Assembly (NCBI RefSeq): GCF_900447535.1
Contig: NZ_UFXX01000001.1
Span: forward strand, 1,984,001-2,048,000
DNA: 64,000 nt
Reading direction: 5' to 3'
From: Dermacoccus nishinomiyaensis
GTDB taxonomy: Bacteria; Actinomycetota; Actinomycetes; Actinomycetales; Dermatophilaceae
Of this stretch, positions 24,008 to 32,599 are shown in pieces. Positions within the stretch are counted from its first letter, which is position 1. Every line of letters begins with the position of its first letter. The notes beneath the pieces are model-generated. The model saw nothing but the letters and a program-made list of their open reading frames with translations, was not told where the DNA came from and did not search any database. The translations under genes were made by a program, and so were the position numbers.

Positions 24008-24859
24008 GTGTCGACGATTCTCTTCTTCCACGCCCACCCTGATGACGAAGCGAGCCAGACCTCGGGGGCGATGGCGCGAGCCGTTTCCGAGGGACATCGT
24101 GTCGTCGTCGTGTATGCGACCAACGGTGATCACGGGGATGCCCCCGACGACCTCGCGCCCGGCGAGAGCGTCGTCGATCGACGACGCACCGAGGCCGCCG
24201 GGTCGGCGCAGGTGCTCGGCACGGCGCGCGTCGCGTGGCTCGACTACGCCGACTCCGGCATGACGGGGTGGGAGCAGAACGCCGGCGAGAAGGCGTTCCA
24301 CGGCGCCGACCTCACCGAAGCGGGCCAGCGGCTCGCCGACATCCTCGACGAAGAGGCCCCCGACGTCGTCGTCGGTTACGACTGGCATGGCGGGTACGGC
24401 CACCCCGACCACGTCAAGGTGCACCCGGTGATGCACCGGGCGCTCGAGCTGACGCGCGAGACGCCGAGGCTTTTCGAATCGACGATGAACCGCGATCGCA
24501 TGCGCGTCATGTATCGCAAGGCCGTCGAGGCGGGCGTCTACCCCGAGGGGGAGGGGTTCAACCCCGATCAGCCCATGGACGACGGCAACCCGCTCGGCCT
24601 GCCCGAGCGCGAGATCTCGTTCTACGTCGACGTCACGCCCTGGCTCGAGAACAAGCGCGCGGCGCTCGCAGCGCACGCCTCGCAGTCGGACGCGCGCGGC
24701 ATCCTCGAGATGCCTGACGAGGTCTTCCCGCTCGCGTTCGGGCGGGAGCACTACGTTGACGTCGCGGCGATGGAGGCGTCAGGCATCCCGTCGCTCGACG
24801 GCCACGCCCACGGCGCGCGCCCCGACGGCGAGCCGCTGCCGGAGGGCTGGTTCTTCTGA
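24008..24859 (+). CDS. PIG-L family deacetylase (MshB/Mca-like)
   Basis: A 283-residue zinc-dependent LmbE-like deacetylase. The metal site is FFHAHPDDEASQTSGA (His, Asp-Asp motif AHPDDE), with the second metal His in GYGHPDHVKVH. TNGDHGD and VDRRRTEAAGSAQVLG are typical of the actinobacterial mycothiol group (MshB, deacetylating GlcNAc-Ins; Mca, cleaving mycothiol conjugates). The length and C-terminal LAAHASQSD region fit this group well. It may be Mca or a sugar deacetylase; MshB proper cannot be claimed. It begins with GTG 24008 after GGGG. Single gene. Confidence 0.87.
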   Translation: MSTILFFHAHPDDEASQTSGAMARAVSEGHRVVVVYATNGDHGDAPDDLAPGESVVDRRRTEAAGSAQVLGTARVAWLDYADSGMTGWEQNAGEKAFHGADLTEAGQRLADILDEEAPDVVVGYDWHGGYGHPDHVKVHPVMHRALELTRETPRLFESTMNRDRMRVMYRKAVEAGVYPEGEGFNPDQPMDDGNPLGLPEREISFYVDVTPWLENKRAALAAHASQSDARGILEMPDEVFPLAFGREHYVDVAAMEASGIPSLDGHAHGARPDGEPLPEGWFF

Positions 24860-24879
24860 GCCCCCGCTCCCTGCATCGC

Positions 24880-24898
24880 AGAAGTAACCAAGAATCGC
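24880..24898 (-). repeat. 19-bp repeat family, diverged unit
   Basis: On the minus strand GCGATTCTTGGTTACTTCT is followed in phase by GCGATGC and preceded by a GTCCCATCC-ending unit. It lies between the 3' ends of the PIG-L and acetyltransferase genes, which converge. Confidence 0.45.
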
Positions 24899-24943
24899 GG
24901 ATGGGACGGGCGCGGCCGCTGGGGGCCGGAGGATTCCAGCGGG

Positions 24944-25486
24944 TCATAGAGGGAGCAGGTACTCGGCCTCGTCGGCCGGGCACTCGGCTGTCGGGTTCTC
25001 GACGAGCCGGAACCCGCGACGCCGGTACGCGGCAGCCGCGCGCTCGTTGGCGCGGTAGGCGTGCAGCCCGATGGCGCGCAGCCCTTGCTCGCGCGCATCG
25101 CTGATGACGGCGTCGACGAGCGCGTCGAACACGCCGGTGCCGCGGCGCGCCGGCTCCACCCACATCTGCACGAGGAACGCGATCTCGAGTGCCTCGTACC
25201 CCAGTGCGCCGACGACGGCCGGGTCGTCGAAGTACACCTGGCCCGCTCGTAGGCCGATCAGCCCGTCGGCGCGCGGCGCGACCTGACTCGACGCCTCCGG
25301 CTCACCCGCGTCCGGCACCCACAGGTACGTGCCGGGGCTCATCGCGCGCTGGGCCCAGACCTGCTCGCTGAACTCTCTCTCACGGGCGAACGTCGACCCG
25401 AAAGCCTCTGGGTTCGTCGACAACGCCCGCAGCCGCACGTCGCGGTAGGTCTGCCACGGAAGGTCACCGGCGGGGAGAACAGTCAT
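24944..25486 (-). CDS. GNAT family N-acetyltransferase
   Basis: 180 residues. The order TYRDVRLRALSTNPEAFGST, then acetyl-CoA-binding QMWVEPARRGTGVFDALVDA, then LHAYRANERAAAAYRRRGF is a canonical single-domain GNAT (motifs C, A, B). ATG 25486 (MTVLPAGDL) is preferred over an upstream in-frame start at 25522. It is convergent with the PIG-L gene, so the two are unrelated in expression. Its substrate is unknown. Confidence 0.85.
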   Translation of the reverse strand: MTVLPAGDLPWQTYRDVRLRALSTNPEAFGSTFAREREFSEQVWAQRAMSPGTYLWVPDAGEPEASSQVAPRADGLIGLRAGQVYFDDPAVVGALGYEALEIAFLVQMWVEPARRGTGVFDALVDAVISDAREQGLRAIGLHAYRANERAAAAYRRRGFRLVENPTAECPADEAEYLLPL

Positions 25487-25896
25487 GGCGCCCAGTCTCG
25501 TGACACGGCGTGGACCCGTCAACGCGAAGCCGCCAGCGCCGGAACGGGTCGAAGAGGCAGCGATCGGTCAGCGCCGAGGCACAGCCGTGTCGCCGCCCGA
25601 TCGCGCCGGCGACACGGTGATTCGCCGTATTCAGCGCATCGTGAGCCATTCGTTACCTGCGCGCCGCATTCGCCGTCAGCACACGGGACGGCGACGCGTC
25701 GAGGCGGCGTCAAGAGGCGCGGTCCAACCCTGACAACGCCGTCGAACGGCTCGTGTTTCCGAGGTAACCCATAGGCTGAAGCGAACTGCAGCCCGCGTGA
25801 TCCGGGCGATCCAGCCCGCCTGGGCGTGGCTTCTCCAGCCCATGACGGCGGCCGAGGACGCCCTGCGTCACCGTCAAGGAAGGGAGGGTGAGGCCT
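25487..25896. promoter_or_regulatory. Upstream region of the osmoprotectant operon
   Basis: About 410 bp between divergent genes. No protein-coding frame with a domain is visible. CCCATAGGCT at 25767-25776 is a plausible -10 region, 120 bp upstream of the first permease start. No symmetric operator stands out. Confidence 0.3.
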
Positions 25897-26538
25897 GTGT
25901 GGGATTTCATCGCCGACCGGTGGGAGGACATCGCCTACCGCAGCTACCAGCACACGTCGCTCGTCGTGCAATCCGTGCTGCTCGCGACGATCATCGCGCT
26001 CGTCCTGGCCGTCATCGTCATCCGCAACAAGAAGCTCGAGAGCTTCGCGAACATCTTCTCGGCGATCGGCCTGACGTTGCCGTCGTTCGCGCTGCTCGGC
26101 ATCCTGCTGCCGCTCGTCGGCATCGGTGCGGTGCCGTCGGTCATCGCCGTCACCTTCTACGCCGTCCTACCGATCCTGCGCAACGCCGTCGTCGGTCTGC
26201 AGGCTGTCGACGCGAACCTGCTCGAGTCCGCGCGCGGCATGGGCATGAGCAAGGTGGCGACGCTGCTCAAGGTGCGTCTGCCACTCGCGTGGCCCGTCAT
26301 CCTCGCGGGGGTGCGCACCTCGACGCAGATGTCGTTCGGCGTCGCGGCCATCGCCGCCTACGCCCTCGGCCCAGGTCTCGGCGGCTACATCTTCACCGGC
26401 CTGTCTCAGAACGGTGGCGTCAACGCCATCAACTTCGCCCTCGTCGGCACGATCGGCATCGTCATCCTCGCCCTCGTGCTCGACCTCATTCTCGTCGGCA
26501 TCGGCCGACTGACGATTCCCAGGGGTATCCGTGCCTGA
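25897..26538 (+). CDS. Glycine betaine/choline-type ABC transporter permease
   Basis: A 213-residue OpuBB/OpuCB-type inner-membrane permease for compatible-solute uptake. It has the EAA-loop signature AVDANLLESARGMGMSKVATLLKVRLPLA, shown by its core ESARGMGMSKVATLLKV, and six hydrophobic spans including GLTLPSFALLGILLPLVGIGA. GTG 25897 sits 9 nt after AGGGAGG and is preferred to GTG 25888, which would overlap that site. It overlaps the ATPase gene by 8 bp. It forms a heteromeric transporter with the permease at 27832. Confidence 0.92.
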   Translation: MWDFIADRWEDIAYRSYQHTSLVVQSVLLATIIALVLAVIVIRNKKLESFANIFSAIGLTLPSFALLGILLPLVGIGAVPSVIAVTFYAVLPILRNAVVGLQAVDANLLESARGMGMSKVATLLKVRLPLAWPVILAGVRTSTQMSFGVAAIAAYALGPGLGGYIFTGLSQNGGVNAINFALVGTIGIVILALVLDLILVGIGRLTIPRGIRA

Positions 26539-27835
26539 TCTGTTCCGCACCGACCACGACGCTCCCGTCACCGAGACCGTCAACGAGCAGCCCGCCAGCC
26601 ATGACGTCACGGGCGCCGAGATCGTCTTCGACGACGTCGTCAAGAAGTACCCGGGCCAGGCGAAGGCGGCCGTCGGCGGCCTCAGCCTTACCGTCCCCGC
26701 CGGCGAGATGGTCATGTTCGTCGGCCCCTCCGGCTGCGGCAAGACGACGTCGCTCAAGATGATCAACCGGCTCATCAACCCGACGAGTGGTCGCATCACG
26801 ATCGACGGTGACGACGTCAAGAACCACAAGGTCGACGACCTGCGCCGCAAGATCGGCTACGTCATCCAGGGTGGCTCGCTGTTCCCGCACCTCACCGTCG
26901 CCGACAACGTGGGCGTCGTGCCGGGGCTGCTCAAGTGGGACAAGAAGCGCATCGCCGCGCGCACGGACGAACTGCTCGACATGGTCGGTCTCGACCCTGC
27001 GCGCTACCGCGACCGCTACCCCCGCGAGCTGTCGGGCGGGCAGCAGCAGCGCGTCGGCGTGGCCCGTGGCCTGGCGGCCGACCCACCCGTCATCCTCATG
27101 GACGAGCCGTTCGGCGCCGTCGACCCGATCACCCGGCAGCGGTTGCAGGACGAGATGCTCAGCATCCAGCGCCAGCTGAGCAAGACGATCATCTGCGTCA
27201 CGCACGACATCGACGAGGCACTGAAGCTGGGCGACCGCATCCTCATCCTCTCCGAGGGCGGGCGGATCGAGCAGTACGACACCCCCGAGAACATCCTCGC
27301 GGCGCCGGCCAACGAGTTCGTCGAGGACTTCGTCGGCTCGGGTTCGGCGCTGAAGTCGCTGCAGCTGACACGCCTCGACGAGATCGGCGCGACGCAGCTG
27401 GGTACCGTCACCGTCGGAGCCGACGCGTCCGAGGCGCGCGAGGCCGCCCAGCGTGGCGGTTCCCCCAACGTCGTCGTGCTCGACGAACGCGGACGCCCGG
27501 TCGACTTCATCAACGTCGAGCGGATGCGCGGCACCCGGGTCGAGAACCGTGGGGTCAACCTCATCACCGTCGACTCGCGTGCCACCCTCAACGACGCCCT
27601 CGACGCGATGCTCACCTCGAGCCACGGCGCCGTCGTCGTCACCGGCGGGCGCGGCGAGTACCGCGGCGTCGCGTCGTTCCAGCAGGTGATGGAGCACATC
27701 CGTCAGGTGCAGGAGCAGGCGGCCGCACTCAGCGAACGCGTCGACGGAGAGGCTCACGCGAGCTCGACGGTCGTCGCCAACACCTCCTCGACCACGGACT
27801 TCGACGCTCAGGCCGACGAGGGGGAGCAGCGATGA
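26531..27835 (+). CDS. Glycine betaine/choline-type ABC transporter ATP-binding protein
   Basis: A 434-residue OpuCA/ProV-like ATPase. It has Walker A GPSGCGKTTS, Q-loop IGYVIQGGSLFPHLTV, signature ELSGGQQQRVGVARG, Walker B VILMDEPFGAVDP and H-loop ICVTHDIDEA. Beyond the ATPase a second region (about 270-400) contains two CBS-like motifs (VVLDERGRPVDFINVERM and DALDAMLTSSHGAVVVTGGRG), the ionic-strength sensor in OpuA/OpuC ATPases. The C-terminal ~35 residues are acidic and Ser/Thr-rich. GTG 26531 is coupled to the permease stop. This CBS domain indicates osmotic gating. Confidence 0.94.
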   Translation: MPDLFRTDHDAPVTETVNEQPASHDVTGAEIVFDDVVKKYPGQAKAAVGGLSLTVPAGEMVMFVGPSGCGKTTSLKMINRLINPTSGRITIDGDDVKNHKVDDLRRKIGYVIQGGSLFPHLTVADNVGVVPGLLKWDKKRIAARTDELLDMVGLDPARYRDRYPRELSGGQQQRVGVARGLAADPPVILMDEPFGAVDPITRQRLQDEMLSIQRQLSKTIICVTHDIDEALKLGDRILILSEGGRIEQYDTPENILAAPANEFVEDFVGSGSALKSLQLTRLDEIGATQLGTVTVGADASEAREAAQRGGSPNVVVLDERGRPVDFINVERMRGTRVENRGVNLITVDSRATLNDALDAMLTSSHGAVVVTGGRGEYRGVASFQQVMEHIRQVQEQAAALSERVDGEAHASSTVVANTSSTTDFDAQADEGEQR

Positions 27836-28572
27836 GGAAGCGCCTGGGGCGTGAGCGGTTCGGCATGATCGTCGGCCTGCCCATCCTCATCCTGCTCGTC
27901 GGCGGTGGCTGGGTGATCTGGCGCCTCAACGCCGACCTCGACGACATCGAGGCCCGCCAGCTCGAGTGGAGCCTGCTCGGCACCCTGTTCTGGCAACACC
28001 TCAAGGTGACGGCGGCCGCTGCCGTCGCGGTGCTCGTCACCGCCATCCCGCTGGGAGTGCTGCTGACGCGTCCGAGATTCCGGCGCTTCTCCGGCCCCGT
28101 CATCGCCATCGCGAACGCGGGACAGGCGACGCCCGTCATCGGCCTCATCGTGCTGCTCGCGATGTGGATCGCGTTCGACTTCTGGACGGCGGTGCTGGCG
28201 CTCGCGATCTACGCGTTCCTGCCGGTGCTGCGCAACACCATGGTGGGGTTGCAGCAGGTCGACCAGACGCTCGTCGAAGCCGCACGCGGCATGGGCATGA
28301 GCCAGATGGCGACGCTCCTGCGCATCGAGATGCCCCTGGCTGCGCCCATCATCATGGCCGGCGTGCGCACCGCGCTCGTGCTCGTCGCGGGCACGGCCTC
28401 GTTCGCGGCCTTCATCAACGCCGGTGGCCTGGGCGAGCTCATCACGACCGGCATCAAGCTGTTCCGCTACCCCGTGCTCGTCAGCGGCGGCATCCTCATC
28501 GCGCTGCTCGCCCTCGCGTTCGAATGGGCCGGGCGCCTGCTCGAAGCCCTGCTCACGCCGAAGGGAATGTGA
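27832..28572 (+). CDS. Glycine betaine/choline-type ABC transporter permease (second)
   Basis: A 246-residue second permease, OpuBD/OpuCD-type. After an N-terminal membrane helix (GLPILILLVGGGWVIWRL) and a short loop comes a six-helix BPD_transp_1 domain with EAA motif LVEAARGMGMSQMATLLRIE. Relative to its partner at 25897 it has an extra N-terminal segment. It overlaps the ATPase gene by ATGA and is followed 4 bp later by the binding-protein gene. The EAA loops of the two permeases are nearly the same, consistent with ancient duplication. Confidence 0.92.
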   Translation: MRKRLGRERFGMIVGLPILILLVGGGWVIWRLNADLDDIEARQLEWSLLGTLFWQHLKVTAAAAVAVLVTAIPLGVLLTRPRFRRFSGPVIAIANAGQATPVIGLIVLLAMWIAFDFWTAVLALAIYAFLPVLRNTMVGLQQVDQTLVEAARGMGMSQMATLLRIEMPLAAPIIMAGVRTALVLVAGTASFAAFINAGGLGELITTGIKLFRYPVLVSGGILIALLALAFEWAGRLLEALLTPKGM

Positions 28573-28576
28573 TCGG

Positions 28577-29560
28577 ATGACACGCCAGCGAATGAGGCGA
28601 GCGACGGGCGCCGTCGTCGCCGTCACGACGGCCGTGACGCTGAGTTCATGTGGCCTCGGCACCTCGGGCGGGCTGACGACGAGTGCCAAGCTCGCGGGCC
28701 CCCTGGCCTCGGTGAAGAAGCTCGACGGGCTTGACATCGCGGTCGGTTCCAAGGACTTCACCGAGCAGCAGATCCTCGGCAAGATCGCCGTCATCATGCT
28801 GCAGTCGGGCGGCGCGAAGGTGAAAGACTTCACCGCCATCCCCGGTTCTGCTGCCTCGCGCCAGGCGCAGCTGACGGGGCAGGTGCAGCTCATCATGGAG
28901 TACACGGGCACGGCGTGGATCACCTACATGGGCAAGACCGACCCCATCGCTGATTCGCGCAAGCAGTACGAGGCCGTGAAGGCGGAGGACGCCAAGAACG
29001 GGTTCACCTGGCTGGAACCTGCGCCCATGAACAACACGTACAGCTTGGGCATGCGTCAGGACTTCGCGAAGAAGTACGGGCTCAAAGATCTGTCGGATCT
29101 CAAGAAGGTGCCTGTCGGCGAGCGCACGTTCTGCATCGAGTCGGAGTTCGCGAACCGCAACGACGGCTTCCAACCCATGCTCAAGGCGTACGGGATGACG
29201 TACGGCAAGGACGTGCCGACCGGCAACATCCGCAAGATGGACACCGGCGCCATCTACTCGGCGATCGACCAGAAGGTCTGCAACTTGGGTGAGGTCTTCA
29301 CGACGGACGGGCGGATCAAGAGTCTCCACCTCGACGTCATGAGCGACAGCAAGCACTTCTTCCCCAACTACAACGTCTCGCCCGTGGTCAAGACGACGAT
29401 CTACGACACGTATCCGCAGATCGCGCAGATCCTCGAACCGGTCGTGAAGAAGCTCGACAACGACACCCTCATCGATCTCAACGCCCGCGTCGACGTCGAG
29501 GGCAAAGATCCCGGCAAGGTCGCCGAGGAGTGGTTGAAGAGCGAGGGCTTCATCGAGTAG
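28577..29560 (+). CDS. Glycine betaine/choline-binding lipoprotein
   Basis: A 327-residue substrate-binding lipoprotein of the OpuAC/OsmF family (PF04069). The signal peptide ends in lipobox LSSC (Cys25). The mature protein begins the usual VGSKDFTEQQILGKIAV, and later shows MEYTGTAWITYMGKTDP, ERTFCIESEFANRNDGF and ARVDVEGKDPGKVAEEWL. The aromatic box is not resolvable by eye. It is the last gene of the operon. Substrates for this subfamily are choline, betaine or carnitine; the specific ligand is not determinable. Confidence 0.92.
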   Translation: MTRQRMRRATGAVVAVTTAVTLSSCGLGTSGGLTTSAKLAGPLASVKKLDGLDIAVGSKDFTEQQILGKIAVIMLQSGGAKVKDFTAIPGSAASRQAQLTGQVQLIMEYTGTAWITYMGKTDPIADSRKQYEAVKAEDAKNGFTWLEPAPMNNTYSLGMRQDFAKKYGLKDLSDLKKVPVGERTFCIESEFANRNDGFQPMLKAYGMTYGKDVPTGNIRKMDTGAIYSAIDQKVCNLGEVFTTDGRIKSLHLDVMSDSKHFFPNYNVSPVVKTTIYDTYPQIAQILEPVVKKLDNDTLIDLNARVDVEGKDPGKVAEEWLKSEGFIE

Positions 29561-29606
29561 GTCGTGGCCGAGGGTGCTGATGGTGCGTCGTCAGCTGCCC
29601 GACTTC

Positions 29607-29655
29607 TGTGCAGCTGCCCCAGGAATGTGCTGAACAATCCTGGGGCAGCTGCACA
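29607..29655. terminator. Bidirectional terminator between the opu-type operon and the VWA gene
   Basis: A perfect 18-bp stem (TGTGCAGCTGCCCCAGGA at 29607-29624 and complement at 29638-29655) with a 13-nt loop, between convergent genes. Confidence 0.8.
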
Positions 29656-29712
29656 TTTCTCGTGCAGGTAATGGCACGTCGTCGGCGTGGCGGCACTCGA
29701 GGGGCACGGGTG

Positions 29713-31398
29713 TCACAAGGCTCGGGCGACGAACTCCCGCAGATCGGTGATGGTGCGTACCTCGTGCATGTCGACGATGGCGGCGTATCGGTGTGCGACG
29801 GAATCGCCCTGGCCCCACTGTGATTCGGCTTCCGGGTTGAGCCACATCGCGTGCCTCGCCTGCTGCGCGATGGTGCGCAGCGCGTCGTAGCGCGGGTCGG
29901 TGTTGTTCGTGCGCGCGTCGCCGAGGATGAGGACGGTGGCACGCGGCGTCACCGCGTCGAGGTGGTGTTCGACGAAGTCGGCGAACGTCTGGCCGTAGTC
30001 GCTGTTGCGGTGCCCGCGCGTCATGCGCCGGTTGCCCTTGAGCGCTTCGACGAGGTCGCCGTCGCGCCCGACCTCCTTGACGACCGCGGTCAGCTCGTCG
30101 ACGGTGTTGACGAACCCGAAGACGCGCACGCGCGCGAACTGCGCCTGCATCGCCTGCATGAGCAGGATCGTGAACCGGCTGAACCCGGCGACCGAACTCG
30201 ACATGTCGGCGAGGATGACGAGCTCCGAACGGTTCGGCGCGTGATGCGTGAACACCGGCTCGATCGGTACGCCGCCCGTCGACATCGACGCCCGCAGCGT
30301 CCGCCGGATGTCGATGCGCCCATGTGACGCGCGGCGCCGCTTGGCCGTCATCCGCGCTGCGAGCTTGCGGGCGAGAGGGTCGACGACGCGCCGCATCTCC
30401 GCGGCATCGACGGCATACGTCTGGCTGAATGCGCGACGCTCGAGCGGCGTCGTGACGGCGTGCTCCGCCAGCCGTTCGACACCACGGATCTCCGCGTTGC
30501 GTCGCCGCGTCTCGGTCTCGACACGGCGCCGGAACGCGGCGACGCGCTCGCGGGCGTCGTCACGATCGAGCCGCTGCGTGAAGCGCTCCGGCTGCCACCC
30601 TTGATCGGCACCCATCGCCTGACCGCTACCACCACCCCCGCCGCCCGAGCTGCCACCGGCCGTGCCGCCGTCAGAACCGCCGGCTTCTGGGCCCTGCTGC
30701 ATGAGCTCGGATGCGCGCGCGATGGCGAGGTTCGGCTGGAACTGCTCGATCGCCTGGTTCGCGCTGAACCCGTTCTCACCCTCGCGCCGCAGCACGCCGA
30801 ACTCCGTGACGACGGTGGCTGCGAGGGCGTTCAACGCCCGCTCGTCCTGAGCGGCGAGAGCCTGCGCGAGGATCTCCTGCAGCGCCCTGGCGCGCTCGCG
30901 CAGGGCCGCGGCGTCCGCCGTCAGGGGGTCGAAGTCGTCGAGTGCGTCGAGCGAGTCGGGTTCGGGCTCGCCGTCGGGGTGAGCACCGGATTTGTCTGCG
31001 GCGCCGTCCTCTTCGAGGTCCGTCAGGCGGGTGCGCGCGCCCAGGGCGGCGGGAAAGTAGAGGTCGAACAACTCGTCGAACACGCGCCGCTGCTCGCCGC
31101 GTCGCATGAACGCCGACGCGAGACCCTCGCGCAGACGCTCGCGATCGTCGAGCCCGAGAGCGGTGACGATGCGCCCCGCGTCGATGACGTCGCTCGTGCC
31201 GACGACGACGCCGTGGCGCCGCAACGCGTTCGCCAACGACACGAGTCGACGCTGCAGCACGCCCGCAGACGCGATGCCCGGGCCGGCGGATGACGTCACG
31301 GACGCGCGCGGTCCGTAGCCCGCGGTGTCCGAGTGCGCAGCTCGCCGCCCGGCGCCCGGCGCACCCGCGCCGGCGGGGACGACGGCGTCGTCAGGCAT
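29713..31398 (-). CDS. VWA domain (CoxE-like) protein
   Basis: 561 residues. The N-terminal two-thirds is the CoxE-like helical region (RRLVSLANALRRHGVVVGTSDVIDAGRI, shown by the core VVVGTSDVIDAGR), with an acidic Asp/Glu-rich stretch and a Gly/Ser linker near 240-270. The C-terminal von Willebrand A domain has the MIDAS motif VILADMSSSVAG, the conserved Thr in TRGHRNSDYGQ, and ILGDARTNN. CoxE/MoxR pairs act as metal-insertion or complex-assembly chaperones. It overlaps the MoxR gene by 8 bp and is made from the same message. No client oxidoreductase gene is adjacent. Confidence 0.9.
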   Translation of the reverse strand: MPDDAVVPAGAGAPGAGRRAAHSDTAGYGPRASVTSSAGPGIASAGVLQRRLVSLANALRRHGVVVGTSDVIDAGRIVTALGLDDRERLREGLASAFMRRGEQRRVFDELFDLYFPAALGARTRLTDLEEDGAADKSGAHPDGEPEPDSLDALDDFDPLTADAAALRERARALQEILAQALAAQDERALNALAATVVTEFGVLRREGENGFSANQAIEQFQPNLAIARASELMQQGPEAGGSDGGTAGGSSGGGGGGSGQAMGADQGWQPERFTQRLDRDDARERVAAFRRRVETETRRRNAEIRGVERLAEHAVTTPLERRAFSQTYAVDAAEMRRVVDPLARKLAARMTAKRRRASHGRIDIRRTLRASMSTGGVPIEPVFTHHAPNRSELVILADMSSSVAGFSRFTILLMQAMQAQFARVRVFGFVNTVDELTAVVKEVGRDGDLVEALKGNRRMTRGHRNSDYGQTFADFVEHHLDAVTPRATVLILGDARTNNTDPRYDALRTIAQQARHAMWLNPEAESQWGQGDSVAHRYAAIVDMHEVRTITDLREFVARAL

Positions 31399-32431
31399 CG
31401 AGCTTGAGCAGCGTGGAGGCGCGTTCGATGTCGTCCTGGTGCTTGAGCAGCACGCCGAGGTTGGCGCGCAGCACCGTCGCGTCGAGATCGCCCGTGCCGT
31501 CGGCTCCGAGGGCGATGAGGGTGCGCGCCCAGTCGACGGTCTCGGCGACGCTCGGTGCCTTGCGCAGTGGCATCTGGCGCAGTCGGTGCACGAGTCGCAC
31601 GACGGATTCGACGAGCGCCGCGTCGAGACCCGGCACCTTGAGTTCGACGATGCGCTGCTCGAGCGCCGGCGTCGGGTAGTCGATGTGCAGGAACAGGCAG
31701 CGTCGACGCAGCGCCTCCGACAGGTCGCGGGCGGCGTTCGACGTCAGCACGACGAACGGTCGCTGCGTCGCACTGATCGTGCCGAGTTCGGGCACCGTCA
31801 CCTGAAAGTCGCTCAGCACCTCGAGCAGGAGGCCCTCGACCTCGACGTCGGCCTTGTCGAGTTCGTCGATGAGAAGCACCGTCGGCTGCGTGTTGCGGAT
31901 GGCGCGCAGCAGCGGACGCGTCAGGAGGAAGTCGTCGGTGAAGATGTCGGTGGCAAGCTCGTCCCAGTCGTGGGCGGCGCCGCCCGATGGCGAGCCGACG
32001 GGGCTGGAGGCGTTCGTTGACGCCACACCGGGCGCGCCCGGCGTGGCGCCCGGCTGAGCGTCCGTGGCGGTGTTCGTGGTCGTTGTGGACGCGGCCGCGC
32101 CCGACGAAGACGTTTGTGCCAGAGCCGTGTTGGCGGTGATGCGCAGGAGCTGCTTGGCGTGGTTCCACTCATAGAGGGCGCGGGCCTCGTCGATGCCCTC
32201 ATAGCACTGCAGCCTCACGAGGTCGGCGTCTGCGCCCGTCGCGCCGGACAATGCCGCCGTCACCGCCTTCGCCAGCTCGGTCTTGCCGACGCCGGCCGGC
32301 CCTTCGACGAGCAGAGGCTTGCCGAGAGCGTCGGCGAGGAAGACGGTCGTCGCGATGGCGTCGCTCGCGAGGTATCCGGCCTCGGCGAGGCGGTCGCGGA
32401 CGTCGTCGACGGATTCGAAGTGCGCAGTCAC
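31391..32431 (-). CDS. MoxR family AAA+ ATPase
   Basis: A 346-residue MoxR/APE-type AAA+ protein. Walker A is GPAGVGKT (44-51), Walker B VLLIDE (185-190), sensor 1 VLTSNAA, and arginine finger region SEALRRRCLFLHIDYP. A ~50-residue insert rich in Ala, Thr, Ser and Gly (about 104-154) interrupts the loop between RITANTALAQ and WDELATDIF, where family members usually have a short linker. It works with the downstream VWA protein, the usual MoxR partner. ATG 32431 (MTAHFESVDD) is the first methionine of the domain. Confidence 0.92.
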   Translation of the reverse strand: MTAHFESVDDVRDRLAEAGYLASDAIATTVFLADALGKPLLVEGPAGVGKTELAKAVTAALSGATGADADLVRLQCYEGIDEARALYEWNHAKQLLRITANTALAQTSSSGAAASTTTTNTATDAQPGATPGAPGVASTNASSPVGSPSGGAAHDWDELATDIFTDDFLLTRPLLRAIRNTQPTVLLIDELDKADVEVEGLLLEVLSDFQVTVPELGTISATQRPFVVLTSNAARDLSEALRRRCLFLHIDYPTPALEQRIVELKVPGLDAALVESVVRLVHRLRQMPLRKAPSVAETVDWARTLIALGADGTGDLDATVLRANLGVLLKHQDDIERASTLLKLDA

Positions 32432-32570
32432 CGTGCCATTGTCGCGGATGGCTCAGGCCGCGATCGGCGAAAACGCAGAACGGGTTGACCGGGTAGGCCC
32501 TCGGAACGATCCGACGTGACGCCGGCCCCACAGCTCGCGCACACCTCGCAGTCAGGTGTAGCATTAAACA

Positions 32571-32585
32571 TAGATAACCTAACTA
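32571..32585 (+). promoter_or_regulatory. Small AT-rich imperfect palindrome upstream of the ABC-2-like gene
   Basis: TAGATAACCTAACTA, an inverted repeat with one mismatched pair, 15 bp before the start codon and just 5' of the GAAGGGAAGAG ribosome binding site. It stands out in GC-rich surroundings and overlaps the likely -10. It could be an operator of a MarR/TetR-type regulator not encoded here. Confidence 0.4.
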
Positions 32586-32599
32586 AACGAAGGGAAGAG

